A stretch of DNA of 64,000 nucleotides from Synechococcales cyanobacterium C42_A2020_086 (lineage in GTDB: Bacteria; Cyanobacteriota; Cyanobacteriia; Elainellales; Elainellaceae): the NCBI GenBank assembly GCA_015272325.1, contig JACYLU010000033.1:62001-126000 (forward strand). Direction: 5' to 3'. Positions 9,055-19,700 of this stretch are shown here, piece by piece. The notes beneath the pieces are model-generated. The model was not told the origin of the DNA. It ran no database searches and saw nothing but the letters and a program-made list of their open reading frames with translations. Both the position numbers and the translations under genes were made by a program. Each line of letters starts with the position of its first letter. The first letter of the stretch is position 1.

Positions 9055-10275
9055 ATGACATTTCAATCCTGCGCCGCTAGAAACTCGGAACCCGTGTTTC
9101 AGCTAAAGCAGTTGGTGCAGCATGTCCTGCATCAAGGTCAGAAATCTTGGTGGATGGCATTGGTGATATGGTTGGTGGCCATTGCTCCTGCCAAAGCTGA
9201 GTTGGAACTGCGCGTGGCGATCGAGCAAGATGCCAGCCAGGTAAAAATTGGCAGTTCCTCTGAGGCGGTGCTGCGAGATGGCACAGGGCAAGTGTTGGCG
9301 CAGATTCCGGCGATGAATGCTGTGATAGCTGAGTCAAAATCGGGTGCTGTTTCCGTGAATCAACTGCAGACCAGCCAGCTCTGGGTAGAACCCAAAAGTG
9401 CCGATGGCTATGTCTTTATTAGCGACCGCTGGTATCGTGGACGGACGCTTGTTGTGCCGACCAGTGGCGGTATTACAGCCGTCAACTATGTTGATTTAGA
9501 ACAGTATCTCTACAGCGTGGTGGGAGCAGAAATGCCAGCTAGCTGGAGTTTGGAAGCGTTGAAAGCCCAAGCTGTTGCGGCCCGCTCCTATGCGCTTTAC
9601 CATCGCCAGAATAGTGCTAACGCCGTTTTTGACCTAGGCGATACGACGGCGTGGCAGGTGTATAGCGGTCTAGAAAAAGAAGCCCCTAGTACGCGGGCAG
9701 CGGTCGATGCTACCCAGGGGCAGGTGCTGACCTACAACGGACAAATCATCAACGCGGTCTTCCACTCCTGCGCGGGCGGGCACACCGAGAATGTAGAAGA
9801 TGTCTGGTCTAACCCTCTGCCCTATCTGCGAGGGGTAGTTAGCCCGGATGGCAATCTCCCCGAGTGCCAATGGCGACCGCTCTCCTTCACGGCAAGCGAA
9901 CTCAGTCAGCGGTTAGGTTACAGCGGTACTATCTCTAGCGTTGAGGTTGAACGTCATCCCCACGGGCGAGTGCTGACCCTGAGAATCAGCGGTAGTGCCG
10001 GTCAGATGGAAGTCAGCGGCAAGGATGTACGAGATCGGCTCGGCTTGCGCAGCACGCTTTTCTCCGTTGAGGCTCAGCGTGGCCAGGTCGCTAGTGCCGG
10101 CGATCAGGTTCCTGCTTCACCCGCAGTCTTTCGGTTTAGCGGCAGCGGTAACGGTCATGGGATCGGCATGAGCCAATATGGAGCAAATGTGCTAGCCCGC
10201 CAAAACTGGAACTATCAGCAAATTTTGCTGCATTACTATAAAGGGGTGACCGTTGCGAAGATTCAGGTGCAGTAG
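9055..10275 (+). CDS. SpoIID/LytB domain protein, exported
   Basis: A 406-residue protein with an N-terminal hydrophobic segment (about residues 36-48, ending in PAKAE) that looks like a late-starting signal peptide or anchor. The SpoIID/LytB domain follows, with LEQYLYSVVGAEMPASW, LKAQAVAARSYAL and the C-terminal GNGHGIGMSQYGA. In Bacillus SpoIID is a lytic transglycosylase in engulfment; in cyanobacteria, which do not sporulate, a role in peptidoglycan remodelling is likely. An AGGAG site precedes the ATG. Confidence 0.85.
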   Translation: MTFQSCAARNSEPVFQLKQLVQHVLHQGQKSWWMALVIWLVAIAPAKAELELRVAIEQDASQVKIGSSSEAVLRDGTGQVLAQIPAMNAVIAESKSGAVSVNQLQTSQLWVEPKSADGYVFISDRWYRGRTLVVPTSGGITAVNYVDLEQYLYSVVGAEMPASWSLEALKAQAVAARSYALYHRQNSANAVFDLGDTTAWQVYSGLEKEAPSTRAAVDATQGQVLTYNGQIINAVFHSCAGGHTENVEDVWSNPLPYLRGVVSPDGNLPECQWRPLSFTASELSQRLGYSGTISSVEVERHPHGRVLTLRISGSAGQMEVSGKDVRDRLGLRSTLFSVEAQRGQVASAGDQVPASPAVFRFSGSGNGHGIGMSQYGANVLARQNWNYQQILLHYYKGVTVAKIQVQ

Positions 10276-10344
10276 CCTTGCTTTGCGGCAGTCAGAAGCA
10301 CGGTTTGCGGCTGGGTTTTGCTCTGTTCTGTCTCGGTGCTGCCC

Positions 10345-10653
10345 ATGTTTAAGGTGGTGACCCGCAATTATTCCCAGTCCTTTGAGCGTTGGACGGATGC
10401 TCTAGAGGCAGCCAATGCCCTGCGCCCTCGGTGCAACTGGTTACAGGATATTCGCATTTTTGATGGCGATGACCTTGTTTGGATCTACAGCCGACTGCAT
10501 CTCTATCCGCAGTACATCGGCGCTGGCACCTACAATCGACTGGCGCGGCTATTTATATTTGAAGCGATGCTAGAGCAAGAGCTAGCCGAGGCAGAATCTG
10601 GGACTGAGGCGGCTTCCGATTCTCCTGAGCCTCAGCAGAGATCGCCGGAATGA
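10345..10653 (+). CDS. Conserved hypothetical protein
   Basis: About 102 residues, beginning MFKVVTRNYSQSFERWTDAL, with a compact globular part rich in aromatic residues (WIYSRLHLYPQYIGAGTYN) and an acidic, disordered tail. I do not recognise a domain. It starts 70 bp after the SpoIID-like gene on the same strand and may be cotranscribed with it. The ATG at 10345 is preferred to an upstream TTG at 10318, although the ribosome site is weak. Confidence 0.65.
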   Translation: MFKVVTRNYSQSFERWTDALEAANALRPRCNWLQDIRIFDGDDLVWIYSRLHLYPQYIGAGTYNRLARLFIFEAMLEQELAEAESGTEAASDSPEPQQRSPE

Positions 10654-10755
10654 TGCTGGCTTTCCATGCCATATCAGGATGATGAGGACGAGCTGCCTTT
10701 ACTCTTTACCTTGACTGTTTAGGCGGTTAGGTTAGATTAAATCTGCTTAGATTGT

Positions 10756-11676
10756 CTACCTCACAGATTGCACGAAGGGCCTGATAGCCTCTACAAATGC
10801 CGCTGTGGCTTCGTAGGGCAGCACGTTGCGCCCAGCAATCTGCACCCCTTGACCGTGGGGGAGATGTTTCAGGTAATCCGCCATGCGCTGCTCAGGCGTT
10901 TCAGATTGGCCGGAGCGGCTAATGCTAGAAGCCGTTGTGCCCAATACGACCAGCGTCGGTACCGGCAGTTCGGCAATAGCAGCGGTGTAATCTTTACGCC
11001 AGAATCCGGCTAGAAACGAAAACACGGCATAGCGGCTGGCAGTATTTTGGGCATCGCTAGACAGGCGATCCAGCCATTCGGCATCGACATCCTCGGCGGT
11101 GGCAAACAATTGCCGAATCGAAAAATTCCGAATAAAGGCGCGGCGCTTGGCGTATTGATAAAACCCTCGCCCCAGCGGAGAAGCAAACAGATTCCAGCTC
11201 AGCCGCTGTTGCCAGACCGCAGCCGGTTGCGTCATTACAGACCAAGCCGGCGGACCCGACAACACCAGTCCCTTAATCCAGTTGGCGTCTGCTTTCTCAC
11301 TCAGGGCCAGCGCCACCGGAAATAGCGCCCCCTGTACAACCACAATCACCGGCTTCTGAATCACCCTCTGGATGAATTGCCAGAGCTGGTCTGCCCAATC
11401 GTCTGGCATGTAGGCCACGGGCGGCATATCGCTGTCGCCGCAGCCGAGCAAATCGGGATTATAGATCAGCGAATTTGGCTCTGCGGTTTGCCAGGCTTGA
11501 ATGAACCGATCCCAGAAGCGGCGCGACAAACCAACTCCGATCGGGTGGATCAGCAGCAGCGGGGTGGTGTTGGCATCGCCCGCAGACCAGACCTCATAGG
11601 CACAGCGGTAGCCGCGCCACGAGTAAACCTGCGTCGCCGGATGGGACCCAGAGGAAACAGAGGCATCGGAAAGCAT
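10756..11676 (-). CDS. Alpha/beta hydrolase-fold protein lacking the usual nucleophile serine
   Basis: About 306 residues with the alpha/beta hydrolase layout: the oxyanion-loop motif LLLIHPIGVGLSRRFWDRF, the strand YNPDLLGCGDSDMP, and a late strand TLVVLGTTASS. The nucleophile elbow, normally G-x-S-x-G, reads VVVQGALFP, so the serine position is glycine. The protein is therefore either non-catalytic or uses another mechanism. The start is uncertain between ATG 11676 and TTG 11688; an AGAGGAG site lies nearer the latter. Substrate unknown. Confidence 0.75.
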   Translation of the reverse strand: MLSDASVSSGSHPATQVYSWRGYRCAYEVWSAGDANTTPLLLIHPIGVGLSRRFWDRFIQAWQTAEPNSLIYNPDLLGCGDSDMPPVAYMPDDWADQLWQFIQRVIQKPVIVVVQGALFPVALALSEKADANWIKGLVLSGPPAWSVMTQPAAVWQQRLSWNLFASPLGRGFYQYAKRRAFIRNFSIRQLFATAEDVDAEWLDRLSSDAQNTASRYAVFSFLAGFWRKDYTAAIAELPVPTLVVLGTTASSISRSGQSETPEQRMADYLKHLPHGQGVQIAGRNVLPYEATAAFVEAIRPFVQSVR

Positions 11677-11787
11677 GGGGCACGTCAAACGCTCCTCTGT
11701 GAGGATACCTCAAGCACCGGGGAGTTTCTACGGGGTCAACTTAATACAACTTATATAGGTCATATAGGTCAACTCATAGAGGTCCAA

Positions 11788-12978
11788 TTAACCCAGCAGC
11801 GATGGCACGGTTAGCCCCCGCAGCGGTTGCGTTGCCTCTACGCCTTTTCCCTGAATCAGTACGCCGAAGTTGCCCAAGCCTGCCGGATCGATCAGGGCGT
11901 GCAGGGTTTCGCGGCGCTGCAGGATCTCTTGAACGGTGAGGTCATCAGGCTGTGACAATGCGTTGAGCCGCTGTCCCAATCCCAACGCCATCAGAAATAG
12001 CCCCTGCTGCGTGAAACCAAGCGTGGACAGTCCGCAGCGGCGACCCTGCTGCTCTAACGCCGTGAAGTTAACGTGAGCAGTGATATCTTGACAGCCAACA
12101 GCCAGATAGGGGTCATTGTGGTGGGCGTGCTGATAATAGCATTGCAGCGTTCCCTGGCTACGGGTGGGGCTGTAGTAGCGCTCGGCGGCATAGCCGTAGT
12201 CGATCGTTAACAGATAGCCCTGCTGCAGCCGGTCCGCGACGGTGTTGAGCCACTCTAGTGCTGCCAAATTCACTTCGGTGCGGTAGCCGTCGGGGTAGCG
12301 GTCAGATAACAGATCGATGCCGATCTCCTGGAAATAATCCGCCAATCGCGGTGTGGACAGGGGCCCGATCACCTCCTGGAAAGGGTTTGCCGGAGAGTCG
12401 CTGACGGTCACATAGACTTCCTGTAGTTCTCCCTGATTGACCACCACCTGATGCACTGGAAAGGCGTCTACTAACTCATTCGAGAAGCAGCAGCCGATAA
12501 TTGACTGAGAAGGAATCTCATCCCAGGTCCGCCAATGCAGATGCCCCCAGGAGTCGCTCAATTTTTGCAGCCGCTGCTGCTGCGCCGCGATTAGGGCCGG
12601 CGATTTCTCAATAATCCAATACTCCAGGGCGGCAAAACACTCGAAATGCTGACGATGCAAATAGCGAACGATGTCTTGGACCAGCAGCCCTTGCCCAGCC
12701 CCCATTTCTACAAGCGTGAACGGCTGCGGCCGCTCCAGCAGTTCCCAAAGCTGAGCAAACTGTTCTGCGAGCAGTTCACCAAAATCGGACCCGAGATGGG
12801 CTGCGGTGAAAAAATCGTGCTGCATGCCGCGGCCCTCACGATTAGTCGCATAATAGCCATGCTGCGGATGGTATAGCGCTAGCTCCATAAACTCAGCAAA
12901 GGAAATGCGCTGCTGGGGACTGGCGGCGATGCATTGAGTGATAATCTGGCAGAGGTCGGGATTGCGATCGGGCGTCAT
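11788..12978 (-). CDS. MidA/NDUFAF7-type SAM-dependent methyltransferase
   Basis: A 396-residue methyltransferase of the family containing mitochondrial NDUFAF7 (MidA), which methylates an arginine of complex I subunit NDUFS2. Motifs seen are [15 protein letters not shown] near the N-terminus, the SAM-binding [14 protein letters not shown], the acidic [14 protein letters not shown] and [14 protein letters not shown]. In cyanobacteria a role in assembly of the related NDH-1 complex is plausible but unproven. It is divergent from fmt with a 99-bp gap. Confidence 0.85.
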   Translation of the reverse strand: MTPDRNPDLCQIITQCIAASPQQRISFAEFMELALYHPQHGYYATNREGRGMQHDFFTAAHLGSDFGELLAEQFAQLWELLERPQPFTLVEMGAGQGLLVQDIVRYLHRQHFECFAALEYWIIEKSPALIAAQQQRLQKLSDSWGHLHWRTWDEIPSQSIIGCCFSNELVDAFPVHQVVVNQGELQEVYVTVSDSPANPFQEVIGPLSTPRLADYFQEIGIDLLSDRYPDGYRTEVNLAALEWLNTVADRLQQGYLLTIDYGYAAERYYSPTRSQGTLQCYYQHAHHNDPYLAVGCQDITAHVNFTALEQQGRRCGLSTLGFTQQGLFLMALGLGQRLNALSQPDDLTVQEILQRRETLHALIDPAGLGNFGVLIQGKGVEATQPLRGLTVPSLLG

Positions 12979-13077
12979 AGGCTAGCGGTGAGAAGATGCG
13001 GGCATGCCGAAGCAGGCAGCTCAAGGGAGAATAGATCCAGTATCAATCCTGATTTACGGAATCTCCACCGGCTCTCT

Positions 13078-14121
13078 ATGAAACTGGTCTTCTTTGGCAC
13101 ACCTGACTTTGCAGTCCCTAGTTTAGAACGCCTGATTGCGGATGAGCGGTTTCAGGTGCTGGCCGTCGTCACGCAGCCGGACAAGCGTCGCGGTCGGGGC
13201 AATGAGCTGGTGCCGTCGCCCGTGAAGGGGGTTGCTGAGCAGCAGGGAATTCCGGTCTGGCAGCCCCGCCGCGTCAAAAAAGACGAGGTCACGCTGACTC
13301 AGTTGCGCCAGTCCAACGCCGATGCCTTTGTCGTCGTGGCCTATGGGCAGATTTTGTCCCAGGAGATTTTGGACATGCCGCGCCTGGGCTGCATCAATGC
13401 CCATGGGTCGATCTTACCGAAGTATCGCGGCGCAGCTCCGATTCAATGGAGCTTATACCACGGAGAATCTGAAACCGGCATTACAACGATGCTGATGGAT
13501 GCAGGCATGGATACAGGAGCGATGCTGCTTAAATCCACGACACCGATTGGCCTGTTTGACAATGCCTGGGATCTCTCCACGATTTTGGCGCGGTCCGCCG
13601 CCGATCTGCTGGTGGATACGCTGTTAGGGCTAGACCAAGGAACCCTGACCCCGACACCTCAGGATGACGCACAGGCTACCTACGCGCCGTTGATTCAAAA
13701 AGCAGATTATTGGCTCGACTGGTCCCGCCCTGCTCTCGCCCTACACAACCAGATTCGCGGCTTCTATCCGAACTGCGTGACGCGGCTGCGAGATAACCTG
13801 CTAAAGGTGAAGGCAACGGTGCCGTTGGGAACCGTGGAACTAGCGCTGCTGCCACCTGAGCTGCAAGCTACTGCAGCAGAGTGGTCGCCTTGGCTGCAAT
13901 CTGAGGCTGCGCCAGGAACGATAGTTGGGCTGCTCAAGAATCAAGGAGCGGTGGTGCAAACGGGAGCAGGCTTGCTGTTATTACGAGAAGTGCAGCTTGC
14001 CGGTAAACGAGCCCAATCCGGCTGGGACTTTGCCAACGGCATGCGGCTTCAGATCGGAGAGCGATTGGTAGGGGAACCCGGCGTCGATGCGGATGCTCCT
14101 ACCGCAGCGGGGAATATTTAA
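13078..14121 (+). CDS. fmt: Methionyl-tRNA formyltransferase
   Basis: A 347-residue enzyme that formylates initiator Met-tRNA using 10-formyltetrahydrofolate. It starts [19 protein letters not shown], and the catalytic region [19 protein letters not shown] is followed by [14 protein letters not shown]. The C-terminal OB-like tRNA-binding domain ends in [16 protein letters not shown]. The ATG at 13078 is the family start; the frame stays open further upstream but that part is not conserved. Confidence 0.95.
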   Translation: MKLVFFGTPDFAVPSLERLIADERFQVLAVVTQPDKRRGRGNELVPSPVKGVAEQQGIPVWQPRRVKKDEVTLTQLRQSNADAFVVVAYGQILSQEILDMPRLGCINAHGSILPKYRGAAPIQWSLYHGESETGITTMLMDAGMDTGAMLLKSTTPIGLFDNAWDLSTILARSAADLLVDTLLGLDQGTLTPTPQDDAQATYAPLIQKADYWLDWSRPALALHNQIRGFYPNCVTRLRDNLLKVKATVPLGTVELALLPPELQATAAEWSPWLQSEAAPGTIVGLLKNQGAVVQTGAGLLLLREVQLAGKRAQSGWDFANGMRLQIGERLVGEPGVDADAPTAAGNI

Positions 14122-14146
14122 TCTTTTTAACTTTGTTTAATCTTCT

Positions 14147-14521
14147 TTAACCTTCAGATCTGGACTCTGCCCTAGGCTCATAAAACCGACAGCCGCCGCA
14201 GGGCCCGGTGGGATTAACTGCACAGCGCACCAGTTCTGAGCGAGCATTGTAGCGGCAGGTGGCATCTCCTAGCACCCAATGGCCAGCGATAAGGCTCCGC
14301 TCTTCGGGGCGTGGGGCAGACTGCACGTAAAGCGCAATTTTGTGTAATCGATACGTCCCGGATTTGAGCTGGTAGCGATGGCGACGCTCCAGAACGGCGT
14401 AGGTTTTGCCCTCTAGATCGAGGTAAGCCCCTGGCTGCGGATTCCAGTCGAGATGCAGGTTTCCGAGCGTGCGGCGTGGGTGGCTGAGGATCACCTCAGT
14501 GGGTAATGAGTCTGGCTCCAT
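14147..14521 (-). CDS. DUF6464-like conserved cyanobacterial protein
   Basis: A 124-residue protein with a conserved C-terminal cysteine region, VLGDATCRYNARSELVRCAV followed by NPTGPCGGCRFYE. The four cysteines could bind a metal, but this is a guess from spacing. I associate the pattern with the cyanobacterial DUF6464 family, from memory. It is last in a possible same-strand group with the glycerophosphodiesterase and the small gene at 14550-14729. Confidence 0.65.
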   Translation of the reverse strand: MEPDSLPTEVILSHPRRTLGNLHLDWNPQPGAYLDLEGKTYAVLERRHRYQLKSGTYRLHKIALYVQSAPRPEERSLIAGHWVLGDATCRYNARSELVRCAVNPTGPCGGCRFYEPRAESRSEG

Positions 14522-14549
14522 AGCAACGGTATTGCTGCTTACACATTAT

Positions 14550-14729
14550 TTATGGATAGTATCGCACGCCTCTGATTTCGGCATCGCTGCCGGCCCGCAG
14601 ACACCCTCCCTCGATCAAGCTTCTTCGGATAGCCCCAGCTCTCGCAGCGGCCGTGCTCTTCCCAAACCACCCAACCCTGCCGCTCGCGGTTGCCAAGTTA
14701 GGAGATTCGGTTGCGATGTCGTTGGTCAT
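14550..14729 (-). CDS. Possible small gene, 59 codons, strong ribosome site
   Basis: A 59-residue frame begins with ATG at 14727-14729, preceded at 7-bp spacing by a perfect AAGGAG (minus strand, 14737-14742). The product, MTNDIATESPNLATASGRVG onward, is basic and glycine/alanine-rich with no recognised domain. It lies between two same-strand genes with 20-30 bp gaps, as expected for an operon member. An overlapping frame without a start codon also reads plausibly (GWVVWEEHGRCESWGYPKK), so a frameshifted gene is the alternative. Confidence 0.4.
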   Translation of the reverse strand: MTNDIATESPNLATASGRVGWFGKSTAAARAGAIRRSLIEGGCLRAGSDAEIRGVRYYP

Positions 14730-14759
14730 GCCGGTGCTCCTTTGCAGCGTCAGGTAGTT

Positions 14760-15842
14760 TTAGCCTACCGCATCTAGCTCAGAATCTAGTTCAGATGTTC
14801 CTGTGAGATGTTCCCGTGCCGCGACTGCCGTATCAGGAAAGTCCGAGAAGACACCGTCAACCCCGAGCTGATAGAACTGGCGATACTCCGCTTCCGGCTG
14901 GTTCTCGTACTCGCGAGCCAGAAACTCGGCTTCGTTACGGAAGGTGTAGACATGCACCTGTAATCCTGCAGCGTGGGCAGCGCGAACAATCGGCAGCACC
15001 TCACCCGTTTGATGTTCTTCCAGGATTCCCGCTTGGGCGGAATGAGTTGCAGGGGTAGTCCGCACAATGCTCCGTTTCTCAACGCCGATAGCCGCAGCGT
15101 AGGACGCCACAAACTGGAGATGTGCCGCAATCAAATCGCCATAGGTACGTGAATCGCCGCTCAGAACAAAATCGTAGGGCTGCTGCTGCCATTCGCCAAA
15201 GAGCTGCACGAGCGGCAAGTTCAGTTCCTGAGCTGCCATCAGCGTCCTCAGCTCTCTGAGATTGGCGACCTCAAAGGATTGAATGAAGACACGCTGCGGG
15301 TCAATAAACGCGTGCTCGATCAGGGTGTGCAGCAGTGGTTCTTCGAGTGACCGTCCTAGCTGATCAAAATAGGTAGGGTGCTTTGTTTCTGGGTAAATGC
15401 CAATTCGCCGTCCGCGGGTGGCTTCCATTTGCTGCACCAAATCCAGGATTTCGGAAAACGTGGGAATCGGGAACTGATCGTTGTAAGACTGATCGCGATA
15501 GGGTCGGGGTTGCCGCACCCGCAGCTCTTTAATCTCCAATAAGGTGAAATCGTGACAGAAAAAGCCAGTGTGCGGTCTGCCGTCAATCATCACGCTGCGC
15601 CGACGGTCCGCGAACTGAGGCAGGTCCTGCACGTTGGTTGTCTCGATCAAATTCGGCTCATGGCGGGCAATCAGGACGCCGTCCTGTGTAGCGACCAAAT
15701 CTGGCTCAATAAAATCAGCGCCTTGCTCGATTGCCAGCGCGTAGGCCGCCAGCGTGTGTTCGGGCAAATAACCGCTAGCCCCCCGATGGGCGATCACGAG
15801 CGGCAGTGATCCGGACAAAGTAGGCAAGTTATGTCCAGCCAT
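14760..15842 (-). CDS. glpQ: Glycerophosphodiester phosphodiesterase
   Basis: About 360 residues. The GDPD catalytic motifs are clear: VIAHRGASGYLPEHTLAAY, then DFIEPDLVATQDGVLIARH with metal-binding Glu/Asp and catalytic His, and later GIYPETKHP and VHVYTFRNE. It hydrolyses glycerophosphodiesters to glycerol-3-phosphate and an alcohol. The length and second-domain insert resemble GlpQ-type rather than UgpQ-type enzymes. No signal peptide is evident, so it is probably cytoplasmic. Start at ATG 15842; GTG at 15851 is the alternative. Confidence 0.9.
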   Translation of the reverse strand: MAGHNLPTLSGSLPLVIAHRGASGYLPEHTLAAYALAIEQGADFIEPDLVATQDGVLIARHEPNLIETTNVQDLPQFADRRRSVMIDGRPHTGFFCHDFTLLEIKELRVRQPRPYRDQSYNDQFPIPTFSEILDLVQQMEATRGRRIGIYPETKHPTYFDQLGRSLEEPLLHTLIEHAFIDPQRVFIQSFEVANLRELRTLMAAQELNLPLVQLFGEWQQQPYDFVLSGDSRTYGDLIAAHLQFVASYAAAIGVEKRSIVRTTPATHSAQAGILEEHQTGEVLPIVRAAHAAGLQVHVYTFRNEAEFLAREYENQPEAEYRQFYQLGVDGVFSDFPDTAVAAREHLTGTSELDSELDAVG

Positions 15843-16034
15843 GGTTAGCACGCTTAATCTCGACTAAATGTGGCGCAGAGCAGGTTGCTGCTGAGCAATT
15901 TGCCCAGCATTGTGCCGGTCTTTCCTGGGTTCTCTCCAACGATCATCAGTCCCAATGCCATACAGCAGTTTTTCAGGATATTGAGGAAAATGGGTGGTAT
16001 CAGGTTTGTCCCAGTGGCATCAGTAACGTGGGAA

Positions 16035-16062
16035 TTGATAGATCCAACTTGATAGATCCAAC
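16035..16062. repeat. 14-bp perfect tandem duplication
   Basis: TTGATAGATCCAAC occurs at 16035-16048 and 16049-16062 with no mismatch, in the spacer upstream of the TIR-WD40 gene. Confidence 0.9.
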
Positions 16063-16091
16063 AGTGCTTACCAACGCTCGGAGCCTCAACC

Positions 16092-16331
16092 TTATTTCGA
16101 CCCTTCAGCCATAGCTACGTTTGGCAGCCGCATGAAGGTGAAGGTTAAGTCACTGATGGTATCACCAGATTTAAAGAACAAGTTGAGCGAACTGCTGGTC
16201 CTTAAATGAGTTTCATCAGTTAAGCGATTGCGCAAAGTCAGGTTTAGGGTTGCAGTGCGTGCTAGCCACGTTGGTGCGGACGGTACAGAGGCTATCGGTG
16301 AGAGTTCGGGTTTGTCTGTCGCCGCACAACT
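16092..16331 (-). pseudogene. Probable gene remnant, C-terminal fragment
   Basis: A minus-strand frame is open for 79 codons and ends in a stop at 16092, but has no start codon; a TGA at 16332-16334 closes it upstream. It reads like real protein, for example TATLNLTLRNRLTDETHLR and SGDTISDLTFTFMRLPNVA. Protein-like pieces in the other two minus frames continue upstream to about 16450 (GETMVKLCGDRQTRTLTDSL; ITGTITVTSQICADKPRL). A frameshifted, decaying gene explains this best. Family not recognised. Confidence 0.35.
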
Positions 16332-16352
16332 TCACCATTGTCTCGCCATTGC

Positions 16353-16384
16353 TATCTCCTAGCAATGTTATCCCCTAGCAATTT
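16353..16384. repeat. 16-bp near-perfect tandem duplication
   Basis: TATCTCCTAGCAATGT at 16353-16368 is followed directly by TATCCCCTAGCAATTT at 16369-16384 (two differences). A 16-bp duplication shifts the reading frame, so it could be one of the events that broke the remnant gene here. Confidence 0.8.
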
Positions 16385-16703
16385 GTAGACGCGGTTTGTC
16401 AGCGCAAATTTGTGAAGTAACCGTGATAGTACCCGTGATGGGACTATTCAACCGATGCGGACCTCTCCACAATAGGAAGAAATTCTTAATGTCTTAAATG
16501 AACGATTCGTGATCAGTGACCCCTAATCTGTTGTGTGGTTCACCATTCGAGACGTTGAACATTGAACATTTTTCGGTGTGAGGAACTCTCTGAAGGCACG
16601 ATAGTTCAAGACGTTAAGAGCTTGTTAAACCTCCTCACAGGGTCCCGGTGTCTGGCTTGCAACCAGTTATGTTGGGATAAAGCACAAGCTGCGTTAGCGA
16701 TTT

Positions 16704-19700
16704 ATGACCAACTCCTTTTCTGATTCACGCTATGTGTCTAATCCTCGCAGAAACGATATCTTTATCTGCTATGCTGCCGAAGATATTGCTTTTGTTAGGG
16801 TGTTAGAGATAGCGATTAGAGAACAGCATCGCGATCCTTGGATTGATCTCGATGCAGACGATCTACCCAAGCATGTGGTTCCCGGCAGCGAAGAAGAACA
16901 AGCCTATATTCGAGCAGGGATTCAAGACGCAGATGTTTTTGTCTTTGTAGCAAGTTGGAATTCCTTAAAATCACCGAAGAACAAAGCGGAACTGAACATT
17001 GCTATTGAAAGTCGCAAGCGGCTAATTCCTATTCTTTGCGATTTAGAGGTAGAAGCCCTGCTCCCTGAAGCCTTGAAAGCCGCTTCTCCACGCTTGTACT
17101 GTGAACAAAATGCCTCTGCTGCGGCTATCCAACAGCTTGCGGAAGCAATTGTTCATATTGATATTCATACTCGTTTGTTAATGCGGGCGGAGAAGTGGGA
17201 GCAATATGGACGCAAAACCAAATTCTTACTGAACAAAACCGATGTTGCTGCGGTACAACGCTGGTTTAAGCAAAATGCTAAAAAACAACCCCATTTGACG
17301 GACTTACAAGAAGAGTTTATTAAAATTAGCTCTAAAGCCGCTGTTCAACCCCCGGATGTATTCATTTCTTATGCTCGCAAAGACAAACTCGAATTTGTGG
17401 AGAAACTCTGCGAGCTGCTAGAGCAAAAATTTCAAATTTGGGTGGACTGGAACAATATTCCTGTAGCGGCAGACTGGCGACAGGAAGTGTATCAAGGCAT
17501 AGAAATATCACAGAACTTTTTATGCATTTTGAGTGAACATTCTGCTCTTTCTAGAAACTGTCATGAGGAAATTCGATACGCTAGTCGGCGAGGCAAACGG
17601 ATTATTCCAGTTATTTTTCGTAAACCTACTCAGTGGCTAGAGGGGGATGAGGAACCCAAGGTTGAAGAAATTATTCGTCGATATAACTGGCTGTCGTTTG
17701 AAGGATTGCACACGCCGGATAATCAAGAAGCCTTTGAACAGGAATTGGCCAAGCTCATCGATGCCATTAATAAAGAGGCAGAATATGTTAAAGATCACAC
17801 TGATTTATTGAGACAGGCCATCAAATGGGAGGAAAGAAGAGAACAAGGAAGCTGGTTTCCCTTCATTCAGTTTCCCTTCCTGCAACTGAGCGGGGATGGA
17901 CTGCTCAAGGGGGACCAGCTCAAAGACGCTAGAAATTGGCTGAACACATCGCACAATCGCGAGCCTGCTCCAACACCGCTGCAAATCGAATACATTAAAG
18001 CCTCTGAGTACTATCAAAAGCGAAGTCATCTGCTGACAGTTGTTGGAGTGGGTGCCATTGTGGGATTAGTCACCGCAGGGACGCTCTACTTCGCGACTAC
18101 AACCCGTGAACAGATCAAGGCTCTCGTTTCCTCACTCGACACAAAACAAGGGCTAGATGCCTTGATGGTGAGTCTGCAAGCTGCCGAAAAACTGCCCGGT
18201 GGGGTGCTTGCCCCTTTTAACGCCGATTCTCGGGTACAGGTGGTGACGGCTCTCAATAACTCCATCTACAACTTAGGCGAACACAACCGCCTAGAAGGGC
18301 ATCAGGGACGGGTCTACACCGTAGCGTTTAGTCCCGATGGCAGCCTGATTGCGTCTGCCAGTCAAGATGGCACGGTACGGCTTTGGCGGCCAGACGGCAC
18401 CCCCAGCAAATTTCCTCTGTTTGGGCATCAGAAAGATGTGGTCAGCATTGACTTTTCTCCCGATGGCAGAATCCTTGCCTCTGCCAGCTACGATGGCAAC
18501 GTCAAGCTGTGGCAAATGAGCCGCACCTTGGATGGCACCCCTAGAGGCACGCTAATCAAGACGCTGGACCACGACGAAAATAGTGACCGGGATGTTTATG
18601 CTGTTCACTTCAGCGCGGACGGCACACAGTTGGCTTCAGCTAGTCTTGACGGCACGATCAAGGTCTGGACGAACACGGGTACTCTGATGACCACTCTGCC
18701 GCACCATAGCCCGGTGCTCAGTCTCAGCTTCAGTCCAGATGGCAAAGCCATTGCTTCCGCGAGTCCCGATGGTGTGCGACTGTGGACTGGCACCAACTTT
18801 AATCAAGTCAAGCGACTGCCGAATACGGAGCAGGACTTTTGGGTCAGCTTCAGCCCCAATGGTCAGTACCTGGTGTCGTCGGGGATGCAGGGCAGTATTC
18901 ACCTGTGGAACCGAGATGGGACGTTGCGCCAGCAGTTGGTGGGGCATGAAGGCACGGTGAATCGAGCGGTGTTTAGCCACAACAGTCAGTTTGTAGCGTC
19001 GGTGGGGCAGGACAATACAGTTAGGCTCTGGGATACCAACACTGGAGAGCTATTGCACGTGCTGCGAGAGCATCAGGCACCAGTGTATCGGGTGCAGTTT
19101 AGCCCAGACGATCGATTTGTGGCTTCGGCCGGAGCGGATGATACCATCAAGCTGTGGCAGCGTGCTGATGGACGCCTGTTCAGTAGCTTTGAAGGACACC
19201 GCAATGAAATTCTCAGTATCCAGTTTTCCCCCGACGGCAAAACCCTAGTCTCGGGCAGTGCGGATAGCAGTGTGCGGCTGTGGCGACCAGGCAATAGTGC
19301 GGTGATCAAATTGCCCCACCAGAACGCTATGTATGATGTCAGCTTCGATGCCAAGAATCGGTTCATCGCCACTAGCGGCTGGCAAAGCATCAATTTCTGG
19401 TCTCCCGACGGGACCCGCATCGGTGCAATTGAGAAGGCCCATGCGGGAAGCCCAGTGACGAGCATCAGTCTCGATCCTCAAGGCAAGCTGCTGGCTTCTG
19501 CGGGGAATAGCGGCAGAGCTAAGCTGTGGACTTTGATTTGGAATTCCTCGGGCAGCCTAGAAAAAGCGACGGCTGTGCGCTTGGGCGGCCTCCGGAATGG
19601 GCATCGCGGTAACGTTACGAGCATTAGCTTTAGTCCGGATGGAAACCAAATCGTTTCGGCAGGGGAAGATATGACCGTCAAGCTGTGGCAGCGAGATGGC

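Larger units (their letters stand above)
15843..16703. other. Long spacer at the left border of the accessory island
   Basis: 861 bp with no intact gene. It contains a minus-strand coding remnant (16092-16331 and fragments above it) and three short tandem duplications (16035-16062, 16353-16384, and TTGAACA twice at 16555-16568). The last 150 bp presumably carry the promoter of the TIR-WD40 gene. Such debris is common at the edges of accessory islands. Confidence 0.6.
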
